In this document: piece after piece, positions 49,137 to 57,683 of the stretch
Layout of the letters: the number at the start of each line of letters is the position of its first letter
How positions within the stretch are numbered: position 1 is the first letter of the stretch
Source: Streptomyces megasporus
GTDB lineage: Bacteria > Actinomycetota > Actinomycetes > Streptomycetales > Streptomycetaceae
Reading direction: 5' to 3'
DNA: 64,000 nucleotides
Assembly: GCF_000718985.1 (NCBI RefSeq)
Contig: NZ_JODL01000020.1
Span: forward strand, 50,996-114,995
Notes under the pieces: model-generated
Told to the model about the DNA's origin: nothing
Seen by the model: the letters and a program-made list of their open reading frames with translations, nothing else
Database searches by the model: none
Translations under genes and position numbers: made by a program

Positions 49137-50816
49137 ATGAGTACCGATGTGACCGCCTCCTCCCAGGTCCCCGAGCCGGAGACCCCCCATGAGGACCCGC
49201 CGCCGGACGTCAAGGTGATCGTCATCGGTGTGGTGACGGTGCTGGCCGCGGTCGCCTGGGCGGCCATCGGCACGGACTCCTTCTCCAGAGTCACCGACAC
49301 CGCCCTGGACTGGGTGCTGGACAACTTCGGCTGGCTGTTCACCGTGGCCGCCGACCTCTTCCTGGTGCTGTGCGCGGTGTTCGCGATCAGTCGCTTCGGC
49401 CGGATCAAGCTGGGCAAGGACACCGACGAGCCGGAGTTCGGCAACCTGGCCTGGATCGCCATGATGTTCAGCGCCGGCATGGGCATCGGCCTGATGTTCT
49501 ACGGCGTCGGCGAGCCGCTGACGTACTACGCGGACCCGCCGCCCTTCGGCGACATCGAGAGCGGAAGCGGCGCCGCCGAGCGCACCGCGCTGGAGTACTC
49601 CTTCTTCCACTGGACGCTGCATCCCTGGGCGATCTACGGCGTGGCCGGCCTCGGCCTGGCCTACGCCACCTTCCGCAAGGGCCGGGGCAACCGCATCAGC
49701 TCGGTCTTCGTCCCGCTCATCGGCGAGCGCCGCGCGAACGGCTGGCCGGGCCGGATCATCGACCTGCTGGCCGTCTTCGCGACCGTCTTCGGCACGGCCA
49801 CCAGCCTGGGCCTGGGCGCCCTCCAGGTGGCCAAGGGCCTCAACCTCACCGTGGGCTGGGAGGACACCAGGGAGCTGGAACTGCTGGTCATCGCGGTGCT
49901 GTCGGCCGCGTTCGTGCTCTCGGCCTTCTCCGGACTGCACCGGGGCATCAAGTGGCTGAGCAACCTCAACGTCGGGCTCGCCGCGTCGTTGATGCTCTTC
50001 GTCTTCCTGCTCGGCCCGACGGTGTTCATCCTCGACGCGATCCCGGCCGGTGTCGGCGCCTACCTCCAGGACCTGATCGGGCTCTCCTCCCGGACCGGCG
50101 CCTTCGGCAACAAGGAGTGGCTGGGCACCTGGACGATCTTCTACTGGGCCTGGTGGCTGTCGTGGGCGCCGTTCGTGGGCACCTTCATCGCCCGCATCTC
50201 CCGCGGCCGTACGATCCGCGAGTTCCTCATCGGGGTGCTGCTGGTGCCCAGCGGGGCGACCGTCGTCTGGTTCTGCGTGATGGGCGGCAGCGCCATGCGC
50301 CTGGACGCCACCGGCGAGGCCGACATGGTCGGGAAGCTGGAGGGCGGTGTGGAGGCGGCGCTGTTCGGCCTGCTGGACGCGCTGCCGCTGGGCACGGTCA
50401 CCTCGGTGATCGCGATGATCCTGGTGATGGCCTACTTCATCACCAGCGCCGACTCCGCCTCCCTGGTGATGGGTTCGCTGACCTCCGGCGGCGCCCTCCA
50501 CCCGCGTAGCTGGCTGGTCGTCACCTGGGGCGTGCTGATGGCGGCGGTGGCCGCCGTGCTCCTGCTGGCGGGCGGCCTGGAATCCCTCCAGGCGGGGACG
50601 ATCCTGGTGGCCCTGCCGTTCGCGCTGGTGATGATCACGCTGTGCTGGGCGCTGACGAGGGAGCTGCGCGCGGACCCCGGCGCCGGGCCACCGCGCCACC
50701 ACCCGCTGTACGGGATCCGAGAAGCCGTCCGACGCATGGTCGGCGAGGCCATCGGCGAGCACACCGACCGCCGGAACCGGGAGCGGTCCCGGCGCAACGG
50801 CCCGAGTCGGACCTGA
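49137..50816 (+). CDS. BCCT family transporter
   Basis: A 559-residue betaine/choline/carnitine transporter with twelve hydrophobic segments. The family segments are GNLAWIAMMFSAGMGIGLMF, HWTLHPWAIYGVAGLGLAYA, FYWAWWLSWAPFVGTFIARI (the aromatic substrate box) and FITSADSASLVMGSLTSGG. The charged tails at both ends are typical of osmosensing members. It probably imports glycine betaine or a related solute by sodium or proton symport. A CATAGT at 49124 is a weak -10. A strong terminator follows the stop. Confidence 0.95.
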   Translation: MSTDVTASSQVPEPETPHEDPPPDVKVIVIGVVTVLAAVAWAAIGTDSFSRVTDTALDWVLDNFGWLFTVAADLFLVLCAVFAISRFGRIKLGKDTDEPEFGNLAWIAMMFSAGMGIGLMFYGVGEPLTYYADPPPFGDIESGSGAAERTALEYSFFHWTLHPWAIYGVAGLGLAYATFRKGRGNRISSVFVPLIGERRANGWPGRIIDLLAVFATVFGTATSLGLGALQVAKGLNLTVGWEDTRELELLVIAVLSAAFVLSAFSGLHRGIKWLSNLNVGLAASLMLFVFLLGPTVFILDAIPAGVGAYLQDLIGLSSRTGAFGNKEWLGTWTIFYWAWWLSWAPFVGTFIARISRGRTIREFLIGVLLVPSGATVVWFCVMGGSAMRLDATGEADMVGKLEGGVEAALFGLLDALPLGTVTSVIAMILVMAYFITSADSASLVMGSLTSGGALHPRSWLVVTWGVLMAAVAAVLLLAGGLESLQAGTILVALPFALVMITLCWALTRELRADPGAGPPRHHPLYGIREAVRRMVGEAIGEHTDRRNRERSRRNGPSRT

Positions 50817-50824
50817 CGCCGTGT

Positions 50825-50857
50825 GCGCGGGCCCGGGGAACGTCCCCGGGCCCGCGC
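50825..50857. terminator. Hairpin after the BCCT gene
   Basis: GCGCGGGCCCGGGGA pairs perfectly with 50843-50857 across ACG. It lies between convergent genes. Confidence 0.85.
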
Positions 50858-50874
50858 GCGTGTCCGGCGTGTGC

Positions 50875-51075
50875 TCAGCCCTCCTCGACCTTGGGCGCGA
50901 GCTGGATCTCCCGTAGCCGCGCGTCCGTCTCGCCCGTACGCTCCTCCGTGCGGTGCCCGCGGGCGACGTAGTCGCGCACCACCGCCTCCACGGCGTCGCG
51001 CGGATCGCCGATCCCGGCCAACACCATGACCTCGACGACCAGTTCCGCGTCGAGTTCGACCTTCACCTTCGCCAT
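50875..51075 (-). CDS. VapB-like (ribbon-helix-helix) small protein
   Basis: A 66-residue protein: MAKVKVELDAELVVEVMVLA, GIGDPRDAVEAVVRDYVARG, then a charged tail. The short beta strand plus two helices is the pattern of VapB/DUF2191 antitoxins. No toxin gene (PIN domain) is adjacent. The gene is instead divergent from a small helix-turn-helix gene, with two near-palindromes between them. A stand-alone transcription factor role is equally possible. ATG at 51073-51075 has GGAAAGGGGG upstream. Confidence 0.75.
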   Translation of the reverse strand: MAKVKVELDAELVVEVMVLAGIGDPRDAVEAVVRDYVARGHRTEERTGETDARLREIQLAPKVEEG

Positions 51076-51095
51076 GGCCGTCCCGCCCCCTTTCC

Positions 51096-51139
51096 GTCAA
51101 CCTCGATTGACGATCTCTTGGTGTCATCCTAGGTTGACA
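51096..51139. promoter_or_regulatory. Promoter and paired palindromes between the two small regulators
   Basis: CGTCAACCTCGATTGACG (51095-51112) and TGTCATCCTAGGTTGACA (51122-51139) are 18-base near-palindromes of one type, with centres about 27 bases apart. TTGACG (51107-51112) and TAGGTT (51130-51135), spaced 17 bases, make a good HrdB-type promoter for the plus-strand gene. The palindromes overlap both promoter elements. Confidence 0.7.
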
Positions 51140-51141
51140 GC

Positions 51142-51366
51142 ATGGCAGGACCGGAGGCAAGGGAAACGGTCGACACCGCGAAGGCCGCCATGGACCACGA
51201 CCCCCGCGTGGGGCTGCGGGCGGTCGCCGCGCTGCGGCGGCTGGTGGAGCGCCTGGAGGCGCTCCAGGTGGACAACGCGCGCCGGCAGGGCTGGTCCTGG
51301 GAGGAGATCGGGACCGCCCTCGGCGTCAGCAGGCAGGCCGTGCACAAGAAGCACGCGAAGAGATAG
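51142..51366 (+). CDS. Small helix-turn-helix DNA-binding protein
   Basis: A 74-residue protein: VGLRAVAALRRLVERLEALQ, then RQGWSWEEIGTALGVSRQAV, which is a helix-turn-helix of the sigma-70 region 4 / Trp-repressor-like kind, and HKKHAKR. The N-terminal half is helical and may dimerise. The -10 element ends six bases before the ATG, so the mRNA is leaderless. Pairing with the divergent VapB-like gene is a repeated Streptomyces arrangement; one or both probably bind the shared palindromes. Confidence 0.8.
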   Translation: MAGPEARETVDTAKAAMDHDPRVGLRAVAALRRLVERLEALQVDNARRQGWSWEEIGTALGVSRQAVHKKHAKR

Positions 51367-51379
51367 GGCCCGACGGAAC

Positions 51380-51403
51380 GCGGGGTGCGCCGGCGCGCCC
51401 CGC
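51380..51403. terminator. Hairpin between convergent genes
   Basis: GCGGGGTGCG (51380-51389) pairs with CGCGCCCCGC (51394-51403) with one G-T pair across CCGG. It lies between the small HTH gene and the FAD oxidoreductase gene. Confidence 0.75.
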
Positions 51404-51404
51404 G

Positions 51405-52823
51405 CTACCCGCGTTCGCGCAGGCGCCTCCAGACCGCCTTCGCCGCGTTGTGCCCCGACATCCCGTGGACGCCCGGCCCCGGCCAGGTGGCCGACGAGCA
51501 CAGGTAGACGGCCGGGTGGGCGGTGGCGTACGGGACGCGGGCGAGTTTGGGGCGCAGCAGCGCCTGGAGCCCGCTGAAGGCGCCGCAGGCGATGTCGCCG
51601 CCGACGTAGTTGGCGTTGCGGGCGGCCAGCTCGGGCGGGCCCGCGGTGGCGCGGGCCAGCACCAGGTCGCGGAAGCCGGGCGCGAAACGCTCGATCTGCC
51701 GCTCGATCACCTCGGTGGCGTCCCCGCTCCAGCCGCGCGGCACATGGCCGTACGCCCAGAAGACGTGCTTGCCCTCCGGCGCGCGGCCCGGGTCCACCAG
51801 GGTGGGCTGGGCGGTGATCAGGAACGGGGTGTGGGGCCGCTCGCCCTCGACGGCGGCGTGTAGCGCGGCGGTGATCTCCCGGCTGGACGGGCCGATGTGG
51901 ACGGTCCCGGCGCGGCGGGCGTCGGCGGAGGTCCACGGGACCGGCCCGTCCAGGGCGTAGTCGATCTTGAAGACGGAGGCGCCGTACCGGAAGCGGCGGT
52001 AGGCGTCGCCCAGCCCGGCGATCCGCGCCAGCGCGGTGGGCGAGGTGTCGAAGACATAGGCGCGGGCGGGAGGCAGCTCGTCCAGCCGCCTGACCTCCAC
52101 CCCGGTGTGGACCTCGCCCCCCAGGTCGCGCAGGTAGGCGGCGAGCGCGTCGGAGATCGCCTGCGAGCCGCCGCGCGGCAGCGGCCAGCCGACCTCATGC
52201 GCGGCCAGCGCGAAGACCAGGGCGATGCCGCCGGTGGCCGGCGAGGTCGGTGCCGCGATGGCGTGGGCGGCCAACCCGAACATCAGCGCGCGGGCCCTGT
52301 CGTCGTGGAAGCGGCGCGTCAGCCAGTCCACCGGCTGGAGTCCCAGCAGCCCGAAGCGGGACAGGGTGACCGGATCGCGGGGCAGCCCGTCCCACGGCAC
52401 CTTGAAGAAGTCCGGGACCAGGGTGTGCCAGCGCCCCAGGAAGGGCGCCACCAGACGCCGGTACCGCCCCGCGTCGCGCGGCCCGAACGAGACGGCCGTC
52501 TCGGCCTCCGAACGGGAGAGCACCCCGGCCGTGCCGTCGGGGAAGGGATGCGCCAGGGGCAGTTCGGGGTGGAGCCACTCCAGCCCGTACCGGTCCAGCG
52601 GCATCGCGGAGAAGGCCGGCGAGCCGACGCCCAGGGGGTGGACGGCCGAGCAGGGGTCGTGCCGGAAGCCGGGGAGGGTCAGCTCCTCGGTGCGCGCCCC
52701 TCCCCCGACGGTGTCCAGCGCCTCGAACAGCTCCACCGAGAAGCCGCGTCTGGCCAGTTCGACCGCGGCGGTCAGTCCGTTCGGCCCGGCTCCCACCACG
52801 ACCGCGTCACGCATCGACGGCAT
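51405..52823 (-). CDS. NAD(P)/FAD-dependent oxidoreductase (phytoene-desaturase-like)
   Basis: A 472-residue FAD enzyme. N-terminal dinucleotide fold: [20 protein letters not shown] (GxGxxG), then [20 protein letters not shown]. The C-terminal FAD contact is [20 protein letters not shown] with [10 protein letters not shown]. The middle has CRTI/amine-oxidase-type features: [19 protein letters not shown] and [20 protein letters not shown]. Such proteins occur outside carotenoid clusters in actinobacteria; substrate unknown. It is 14 bases from the inositol-phosphatase-like gene, so the two are co-transcribed. Confidence 0.88.
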   Translation of the reverse strand: MPSMRDAVVVGAGPNGLTAAVELARRGFSVELFEALDTVGGGARTEELTLPGFRHDPCSAVHPLGVGSPAFSAMPLDRYGLEWLHPELPLAHPFPDGTAGVLSRSEAETAVSFGPRDAGRYRRLVAPFLGRWHTLVPDFFKVPWDGLPRDPVTLSRFGLLGLQPVDWLTRRFHDDRARALMFGLAAHAIAAPTSPATGGIALVFALAAHEVGWPLPRGGSQAISDALAAYLRDLGGEVHTGVEVRRLDELPPARAYVFDTSPTALARIAGLGDAYRRFRYGASVFKIDYALDGPVPWTSADARRAGTVHIGPSSREITAALHAAVEGERPHTPFLITAQPTLVDPGRAPEGKHVFWAYGHVPRGWSGDATEVIERQIERFAPGFRDLVLARATAGPPELAARNANYVGGDIACGAFSGLQALLRPKLARVPYATAHPAVYLCSSATWPGPGVHGMSGHNAAKAVWRRLRERG

Positions 52824-52836
52824 CTCGGCTCTCCCC

Positions 52837-53667
52837 TCACCCTCGAGGTCGGCTGGCGGAAGCCAGTAGGGAGAGGATACGACGCACCGTCACCTCGTCC
52901 CGTGCGGCGGTGAAGGGCAGGGCGTTGCCGCCGGCGAGGCGGAACGGCTCCCCGGTCAGCGTGGCGTGACCGCCGCCCGCCTCGGCCACCAGCAGCAGGC
53001 CGGCGGCGTGGTCCCAGGCGTTCTCCCAGGAGAAGGCCACCGCGTCCAGCGCGCCGCGCGCCACGTTCAGGTACTCCAGTCCGGCCGAGCCGCACGGCCG
53101 GGGCGCGACCCCCTCGACCTCCAGGCCGAGCAGGGCCCGCTTCTGCGCCTCGGTGGTGAAGTCCGGGTGGGAGCAGGCGACCTCCAGCACCGCCCCCGGC
53201 TCGGGGGCGCCGGAGCGCAGGGGCTCGCCGTTCAGGTGGGCCCCCTCGCCCCGCCGGGCGACGGCCAGCTCCTCGCGGGCCGGCGCGTACGTCCAGGAGG
53301 CCAGCACCTCGCCGCCGTGGGCCAGGGCCACCAGGGTGCAGAACCCCGATTCGCCGTGGACGAACTGCCGGGTGCCGTCCACCGGGTCCACGATCCACAC
53401 CGGGGCGTCGCCGCGCAGCGCCTGGTACGTCACCGGATTGGCGTGCACCGCCTCCTCGCCGACGACCACGGAGCCGGGCAGCAGCGCCGTGAGGTCGGCG
53501 GTCAGCCGCTCCTCGGCGCGGTGGTCGGCGATGGTGACCAGGTCGTGCGGGCCGGTCTTCCGACTCACCTCGTCCTCGCTCAACTGCCGCCAGCGGGGCA
53601 GGACCTCCTCGGCCGCCACCTTGCGGACGGCCTCCTCGACCGCTGTCACCAATGCGTCACTGATCAT
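52837..53667 (-). CDS. Inositol monophosphatase family protein
   Basis: A 276-residue phosphatase of the IMPase/CysQ/FBPase fold. [12 protein letters not shown], then [20 protein letters not shown] carry metal ligands (Glu, then Asp-Pro-x-Asp-Gly-Thr), and [16 protein letters not shown] is the C-terminal WDxAAG motif. The substrate could be inositol phosphate, histidinol phosphate or PAP. ATG 53665-53667 begins [17 protein letters not shown]. It heads a two-gene unit with the FAD oxidoreductase. It is divergent from the sirtuin gene. Confidence 0.92.
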   Translation of the reverse strand: MISDALVTAVEEAVRKVAAEEVLPRWRQLSEDEVSRKTGPHDLVTIADHRAEERLTADLTALLPGSVVVGEEAVHANPVTYQALRGDAPVWIVDPVDGTRQFVHGESGFCTLVALAHGGEVLASWTYAPAREELAVARRGEGAHLNGEPLRSGAPEPGAVLEVACSHPDFTTEAQKRALLGLEVEGVAPRPCGSAGLEYLNVARGALDAVAFSWENAWDHAAGLLLVAEAGGGHATLTGEPFRLAGGNALPFTAARDEVTVRRILSLLASASRPRG

Positions 53668-53809
53668 CCATCCATGGAAGCACGTCACCCGGCGGTCCCG
53701 TCGGGCGGTGTGCGGCCATGGGGTGAGCGGTGCGTTCCGCGCGGGGCGGGCCGCCGGTCGGCGGAAGCGCTTTCGAGGGCCGGTCGCCCGGCTGCGTAGG
53801 CTCGATGCC

Positions 53810-54592
53810 ATGAACACGGACGGGACGGACGCGGTGACCGGCCACAGGCCCCTGGTGGCGATCCTCAGCGGAGCGGGGATCTCCACCGACTCCGGGATCC
53901 CCGACTACCGGGGCCCCGCGGGGGTGTGGCGCACGGACCCCGACGCCGAGAAGCTCGTCACCTACTCGTACTACATGTCGGACCCGGAGATCCGCCGCCG
54001 CTCCTGGCGGATGCGGCTGGAGGGCCCGGCGCTGCGGGCGAGACCCAACGCCGCGCACGAGGCGGTGGTGCGGCTGGAGCGGTCCGGGGTGCCGGTGCGG
54101 GTGATCACGCAGAACGTGGACGGGCTCCACCAGATGGCCGGGATGCCCGACCGCAAGGTGCTGGAGCTGCACGGCACCGCGCGGGCCGTGGTGTGCACCG
54201 GGTGCCACGCGCGCTCGGAGATGGCCAAGGCGCTGGATCGGGTACGGGCCGGGGTCGAGGACCCGGCGTGCGACCGGTGCGGCGGCATCCTGAAGTCGGC
54301 CACCGTGATGTTCGGGGAGGCGCTGGACCCGATGGTGCTCGCCGAGGCGGTGGCCATCGCCAAGGCGTGCGAGGTGTTCGTCGCGGTGGGCACCAGCCTC
54401 CAGGTGCAGCCCGCCGCGTCGCTGGCCGAGATCGCGGCCGAGCACGGCGCGCGTCTGGTGATCGTCAACGCCGAGCCCACCCCGTACGACCGGCTCGCCG
54501 ACCGGGTGGTCCGCGAGCCGATCGGACGGGCCCTGCCCGCCCTGCTGGAGGAGCTGGCGGAGGGCCGGGCAGAGGACTGGGCGGAGGGCTGA
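53810..54592 (+). CDS. NAD-dependent protein deacylase (sirtuin)
   Basis: A 260-residue sirtuin. NAD motifs: VAILSGAGISTDSGIPDYRG and VRVITQNVDGLHQMAGM; catalytic histidine in VLELHGTARAVV; zinc ligands CTGCHARSEM and CDRCGGILKSATVMFGE; FVAVGTSLQVQPAASLAEIA follows. It removes acyl groups from lysines, with acetyl-CoA synthetase a typical target in Streptomyces. ATG at 53810 has TAGGCT seven bases upstream and no ribosome site. Confidence 0.95.
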   Translation: MNTDGTDAVTGHRPLVAILSGAGISTDSGIPDYRGPAGVWRTDPDAEKLVTYSYYMSDPEIRRRSWRMRLEGPALRARPNAAHEAVVRLERSGVPVRVITQNVDGLHQMAGMPDRKVLELHGTARAVVCTGCHARSEMAKALDRVRAGVEDPACDRCGGILKSATVMFGEALDPMVLAEAVAIAKACEVFVAVGTSLQVQPAASLAEIAAEHGARLVIVNAEPTPYDRLADRVVREPIGRALPALLEELAEGRAEDWAEG

Positions 54593-54604
54593 GGGCGGAG
54601 CGCG

Positions 54605-56536
54605 TCAGCGCTCCCGCCGCCCCGCCCGGGTGGCCCAGGCGTGCAGCGACTCGTGGTGGCCGGCCTCGTCCAGGTTCATCGCGGCCTCGATCAGGGCCAG
54701 ATGGGTGAAGGCCTGCGGGTAGTTGCCGAGCATGGTGCCGTCGGCCGCCTGCTCCTCGGCGAACAGCCCGAAGCGTCCCGCGCGGGCGCACAGCTCCTCG
54801 AAGCGCTCCCGCGCCTCGTCCAGGCGCCCGGCCAGGACGAGCGCCGAGACCATGTCGAAGGAGCACAGCAGGAAGCCGCCCTCGGGCCCTTCGAGGCCGT
54901 CGGCGGTGGCCCGGGGGTCGTAGCGGTGGACGAGCGGGCCCTCTCCGAGCCCCTCGGCGATCGCGTCGATCGTGGACAGCACCCGGGGGTCGCGGCCGTC
55001 GAGGAAGCCCAGCAGCGGGATCCGCAGCAGGGAGGCGTCGAGGTTGCGGGAGCCGTAGGACTGGACGAAGGCGCCGACGGTCTCGTCGTAGCCGTGGGTG
55101 AGGATGTCCTCGCGCAGCTCGTCCCGCTGTGCGCGCCACTTCTCCAGCGGCTGCCCCGTGTCACCGGTCAGTTCGGCGAGACGGATGCCGCGGTCCAGAC
55201 AGACCCAGAGGTAGAGCTTGGTGCTGGTCCAGTGCCGAGGCTCGTCGCGGATCTCCCAGATGCCGTGGTCCGGCTCCCGCCACCGCTCGCACGCGGTGTC
55301 GACCACCGAGTAGACGACGGCACGCTCGTCCGCGTCGAGCCCGGCGCCGGCCCGGTCCCCCACGCCGTCCTCGGAACCGGCGGTGACCTGCTGGAACACG
55401 AAGGCCGCGTCCAGGATCTGGCCGTAGACGTCCAGTTGCGTCTGCTCGTGGGCGCTGTTGCCCACCCGCACGGGGCGGGAACCCAGATACCCCTCCAGAT
55501 GGTCCAGCGTCCGCTCGGTGGTCTCCGTGCGTCCGTCGATGTCCAGCATGGGGGTGAGCACGCCGCGCGAGGCGGTGGGGTGCCGCAGCAGACCGCGCAG
55601 GTACGCCCCGGCCTCCGCCCGGTGGCCCAGCCGCATCAGCGCCAGGACCACCAGGGCGGCGTCCCGGTGCCACAGGTAGCGGTAGTCCCAGTTCCGCTCG
55701 CCGCCCGGCCACTCCGGGAGGGAGGTGGTGGGCGCGGCGACGAGGGCGCCGGTGTCGCTGGACATCAGGGCGCGCAGCACCACGGCGCTGCGCCGCACGT
55801 GGTCCGCCGCGTAGCCGTCGTAGGACATCGTCCGCGTCCAGGCGTGCCAGGCCTCCCTGGTCTCCCGGAGCAGCCGGTCGGCGTCTCCGACGTCCAGCGG
55901 GCCGCGCCACCGTCCGTCGTACCCGAGGACGACGGCCAGGGCCTCCCCGGCGCCGAGTTCGGCGGTCACCTCCGCGTCGCCGTCCGCGGTGACGGCCGGC
56001 CGCGGACCGGCCTCGCCGCCGGGGCCGGCCGCGGCGAGCCACAGCCCGGCGCCCTCCTCGGCGAGGGCGCCGGTGCCCGGACCGGCGGTCCACTCGGCGG
56101 TGCGGCGCGCGTACTCGGGCCTGGCCGACAGCAGGTGCCGCACCCGTACCCGCCCGCGCTCGCACCGCAGGAGGCGGACCAGGAGGCCGGTGGGGACGAG
56201 TCCCCGGTGCTCCTGCGCACCCGGCGGGCGGGCCGCGAGGAAGTCGTACCCCACCGCCGCGCCCGAGCGGGAGTCCCAGCGGGTCTCCAGCACCGGCGCC
56301 GTGTCCTCGTAGTGTCGGTCCGCCGGCTCGGCGCCCTCGACCCGCAGTTCCCACGCCCCGCCCACGGCACGGTCCAGCAGCCGCGCGAAGACGCTGTCGG
56401 AGTCCACCCGCGGGGCGCACAGCCACTCCACGGCGGCGTCCGGTCCGACCAGGGCGGCGGTGCGGCAGTCCGAGAGGAAGGCGTACTCGCCGATCGGCGG
56501 ATACGTGCCCGCGTCGGGCCGCTCCCCGGCCGTCAC
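54605..56536 (-). CDS. Glycoside hydrolase family 15 protein
   Basis: A 643-residue GH15 glucoamylase/trehalase-like enzyme. The N-terminal beta domain begins PDAGTYPPIGEYAFLSDCRT and contains VEWLCAPRVDSDSVFARLLD. The (alpha/alpha)6 barrel has GGERNWDYRYLWHRDAALVV, VGNSAHEQTQLDVYGQILDA (catalytic acid region) and HWTSTKLYLWVCLDRGIRLA, then GLEGPEGGFLLCSFDMVSAL with the second catalytic Glu. No signal peptide is evident, so a cytosolic trehalose or glucan role is likely. Its GTG at 56534-56536 overlaps the preceding F420-type gene as GTGA. Confidence 0.92.
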   Translation of the reverse strand: MTAGERPDAGTYPPIGEYAFLSDCRTAALVGPDAAVEWLCAPRVDSDSVFARLLDRAVGGAWELRVEGAEPADRHYEDTAPVLETRWDSRSGAAVGYDFLAARPPGAQEHRGLVPTGLLVRLLRCERGRVRVRHLLSARPEYARRTAEWTAGPGTGALAEEGAGLWLAAAGPGGEAGPRPAVTADGDAEVTAELGAGEALAVVLGYDGRWRGPLDVGDADRLLRETREAWHAWTRTMSYDGYAADHVRRSAVVLRALMSSDTGALVAAPTTSLPEWPGGERNWDYRYLWHRDAALVVLALMRLGHRAEAGAYLRGLLRHPTASRGVLTPMLDIDGRTETTERTLDHLEGYLGSRPVRVGNSAHEQTQLDVYGQILDAAFVFQQVTAGSEDGVGDRAGAGLDADERAVVYSVVDTACERWREPDHGIWEIRDEPRHWTSTKLYLWVCLDRGIRLAELTGDTGQPLEKWRAQRDELREDILTHGYDETVGAFVQSYGSRNLDASLLRIPLLGFLDGRDPRVLSTIDAIAEGLGEGPLVHRYDPRATADGLEGPEGGFLLCSFDMVSALVLAGRLDEARERFEELCARAGRFGLFAEEQAADGTMLGNYPQAFTHLALIEAAMNLDEAGHHESLHAWATRAGRRER

Positions 56537-57492
56537 GGGGCCAGCTCCGGCAGGACGTCGGCGCCGAACGCCTCGATGAAGGCGGCCTGGTCCCGGCCCA
56601 CCTGGTGCAGCATGATCTCGTCGAATCCCGCCTCCGCCTGATCGGCCAGCCAGGCGGTGTGCCGCGCCAGGCCCTCGGAGACGTGGACGTAGGGCTCGAC
56701 CCGGTGCGGTTCGACGAACCGGGCCGCCTGCTCGAAGTGCTCGGGCCGCGGGATCTCCCAGCCGACGTCGCTGCCGAAGATCGCCTCCCGCCACTGGTCG
56801 TGGGCGGCCTCCAGCGCCGCCTCCCGATCCGGCGCCCAGGACACGTGCGCCTGGAGCACGGCCGGGCCCTTTCCGCCCGCGTCCCGGTAGGCGGCCAGGG
56901 TCTTCCGCTGGGCGCCGTCCGGCTGGTTGACGGTGGCCAGGCCGTCCGCCCAGCGCGCCGCCCGGGCCGCGGTGGCGGGGGTCACCGCCGCGGCGAACAG
57001 GGCGGGCGGCCGCTCGGGCAGCGACCACAGGCGGGCCTGGTCGACGCGGACCAGTCCGTCGTGCGAGACGGTCTCGCCGGCGAACAGGGCGCGCATGATC
57101 TCCACGCACTCCTCCAGGCGGCGGGCGCGCGCCTCCTTTCCGGGCCAGGGGGCGCCGGTGATGTGCTCGTTGAGCGCCTGTCCGGTGCCGAGCGCCATCC
57201 ACAGCCTGTCCGGGTACATCTGCGTCAGCGTCGCCGCCGCCTGGGCGAGCACGGCCGGGTGGTAGCGCTGGCCGGGGGCGGTGACGACTCCCATCGGAAG
57301 GGAGGTGACGGCGAGCGCCGATCCCAGCCAGGCCCAGGCGTGGCCGGAGTGCCCCTGGCGCGAACTCCAGGGCTCGAAGTGGTCGGAGGACATGCCGCGG
57401 GAGAACCCGGCGTCCTCGGCCTGCTTCAGCAGCGAGAGCAGTTCGGCCGGCGGGAACTGCTCGTGTGAGGCGTGGAAACCGTAGCGTGTCAT
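56533..57492 (-). CDS. LLM class F420-dependent oxidoreductase (TIGR03885-like)
   Basis: A 319-residue luciferase-like TIM barrel: MTRYGFHASHEQFPPAELLS, MSSDHFEPWSSRQGHSGHAW, YHPAVLAQAAATLTQMYPDR, LWMALGTGQALNEHITGAPW and FDEIMLHQVGRDQAAFIEAF. It is a second member of the G6PDH-related group in this window (see 9007). The reaction is unknown. Translational coupling to the GH15 gene and the family tie to glucose-6-phosphate chemistry suggest a sugar link. GGAGGG lies before the ATG at 57490-57492. Confidence 0.92.
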   Translation of the reverse strand: MTRYGFHASHEQFPPAELLSLLKQAEDAGFSRGMSSDHFEPWSSRQGHSGHAWAWLGSALAVTSLPMGVVTAPGQRYHPAVLAQAAATLTQMYPDRLWMALGTGQALNEHITGAPWPGKEARARRLEECVEIMRALFAGETVSHDGLVRVDQARLWSLPERPPALFAAAVTPATAARAARWADGLATVNQPDGAQRKTLAAYRDAGGKGPAVLQAHVSWAPDREAALEAAHDQWREAIFGSDVGWEIPRPEHFEQAARFVEPHRVEPYVHVSEGLARHTAWLADQAEAGFDEIMLHQVGRDQAAFIEAFGADVLPELAP

Positions 57493-57683
57493 GCCCCGTC
57501 CCTCCTTTCTCCGGCCGCCGGGCGGGCGGGCCCGTCCGGCCCCGCGTCTCCTCGCCGACGTGTCCGGCGGTCTCCGGCGGTGTCCGACGCCGTGCGCACC
57601 GTTCGGTCTTTTCACACACGTCGCACACGTTGACTTTCGGTCTCAGCGTTCCCCGGAAACCGGGCGGCATGACGGCAGCCGGG

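Noticed and set aside
50875..51366. Classical VapBC toxin-antitoxin operon
   Set aside because: No PIN-domain toxin follows the VapB-like gene; the partner is a divergent HTH protein.
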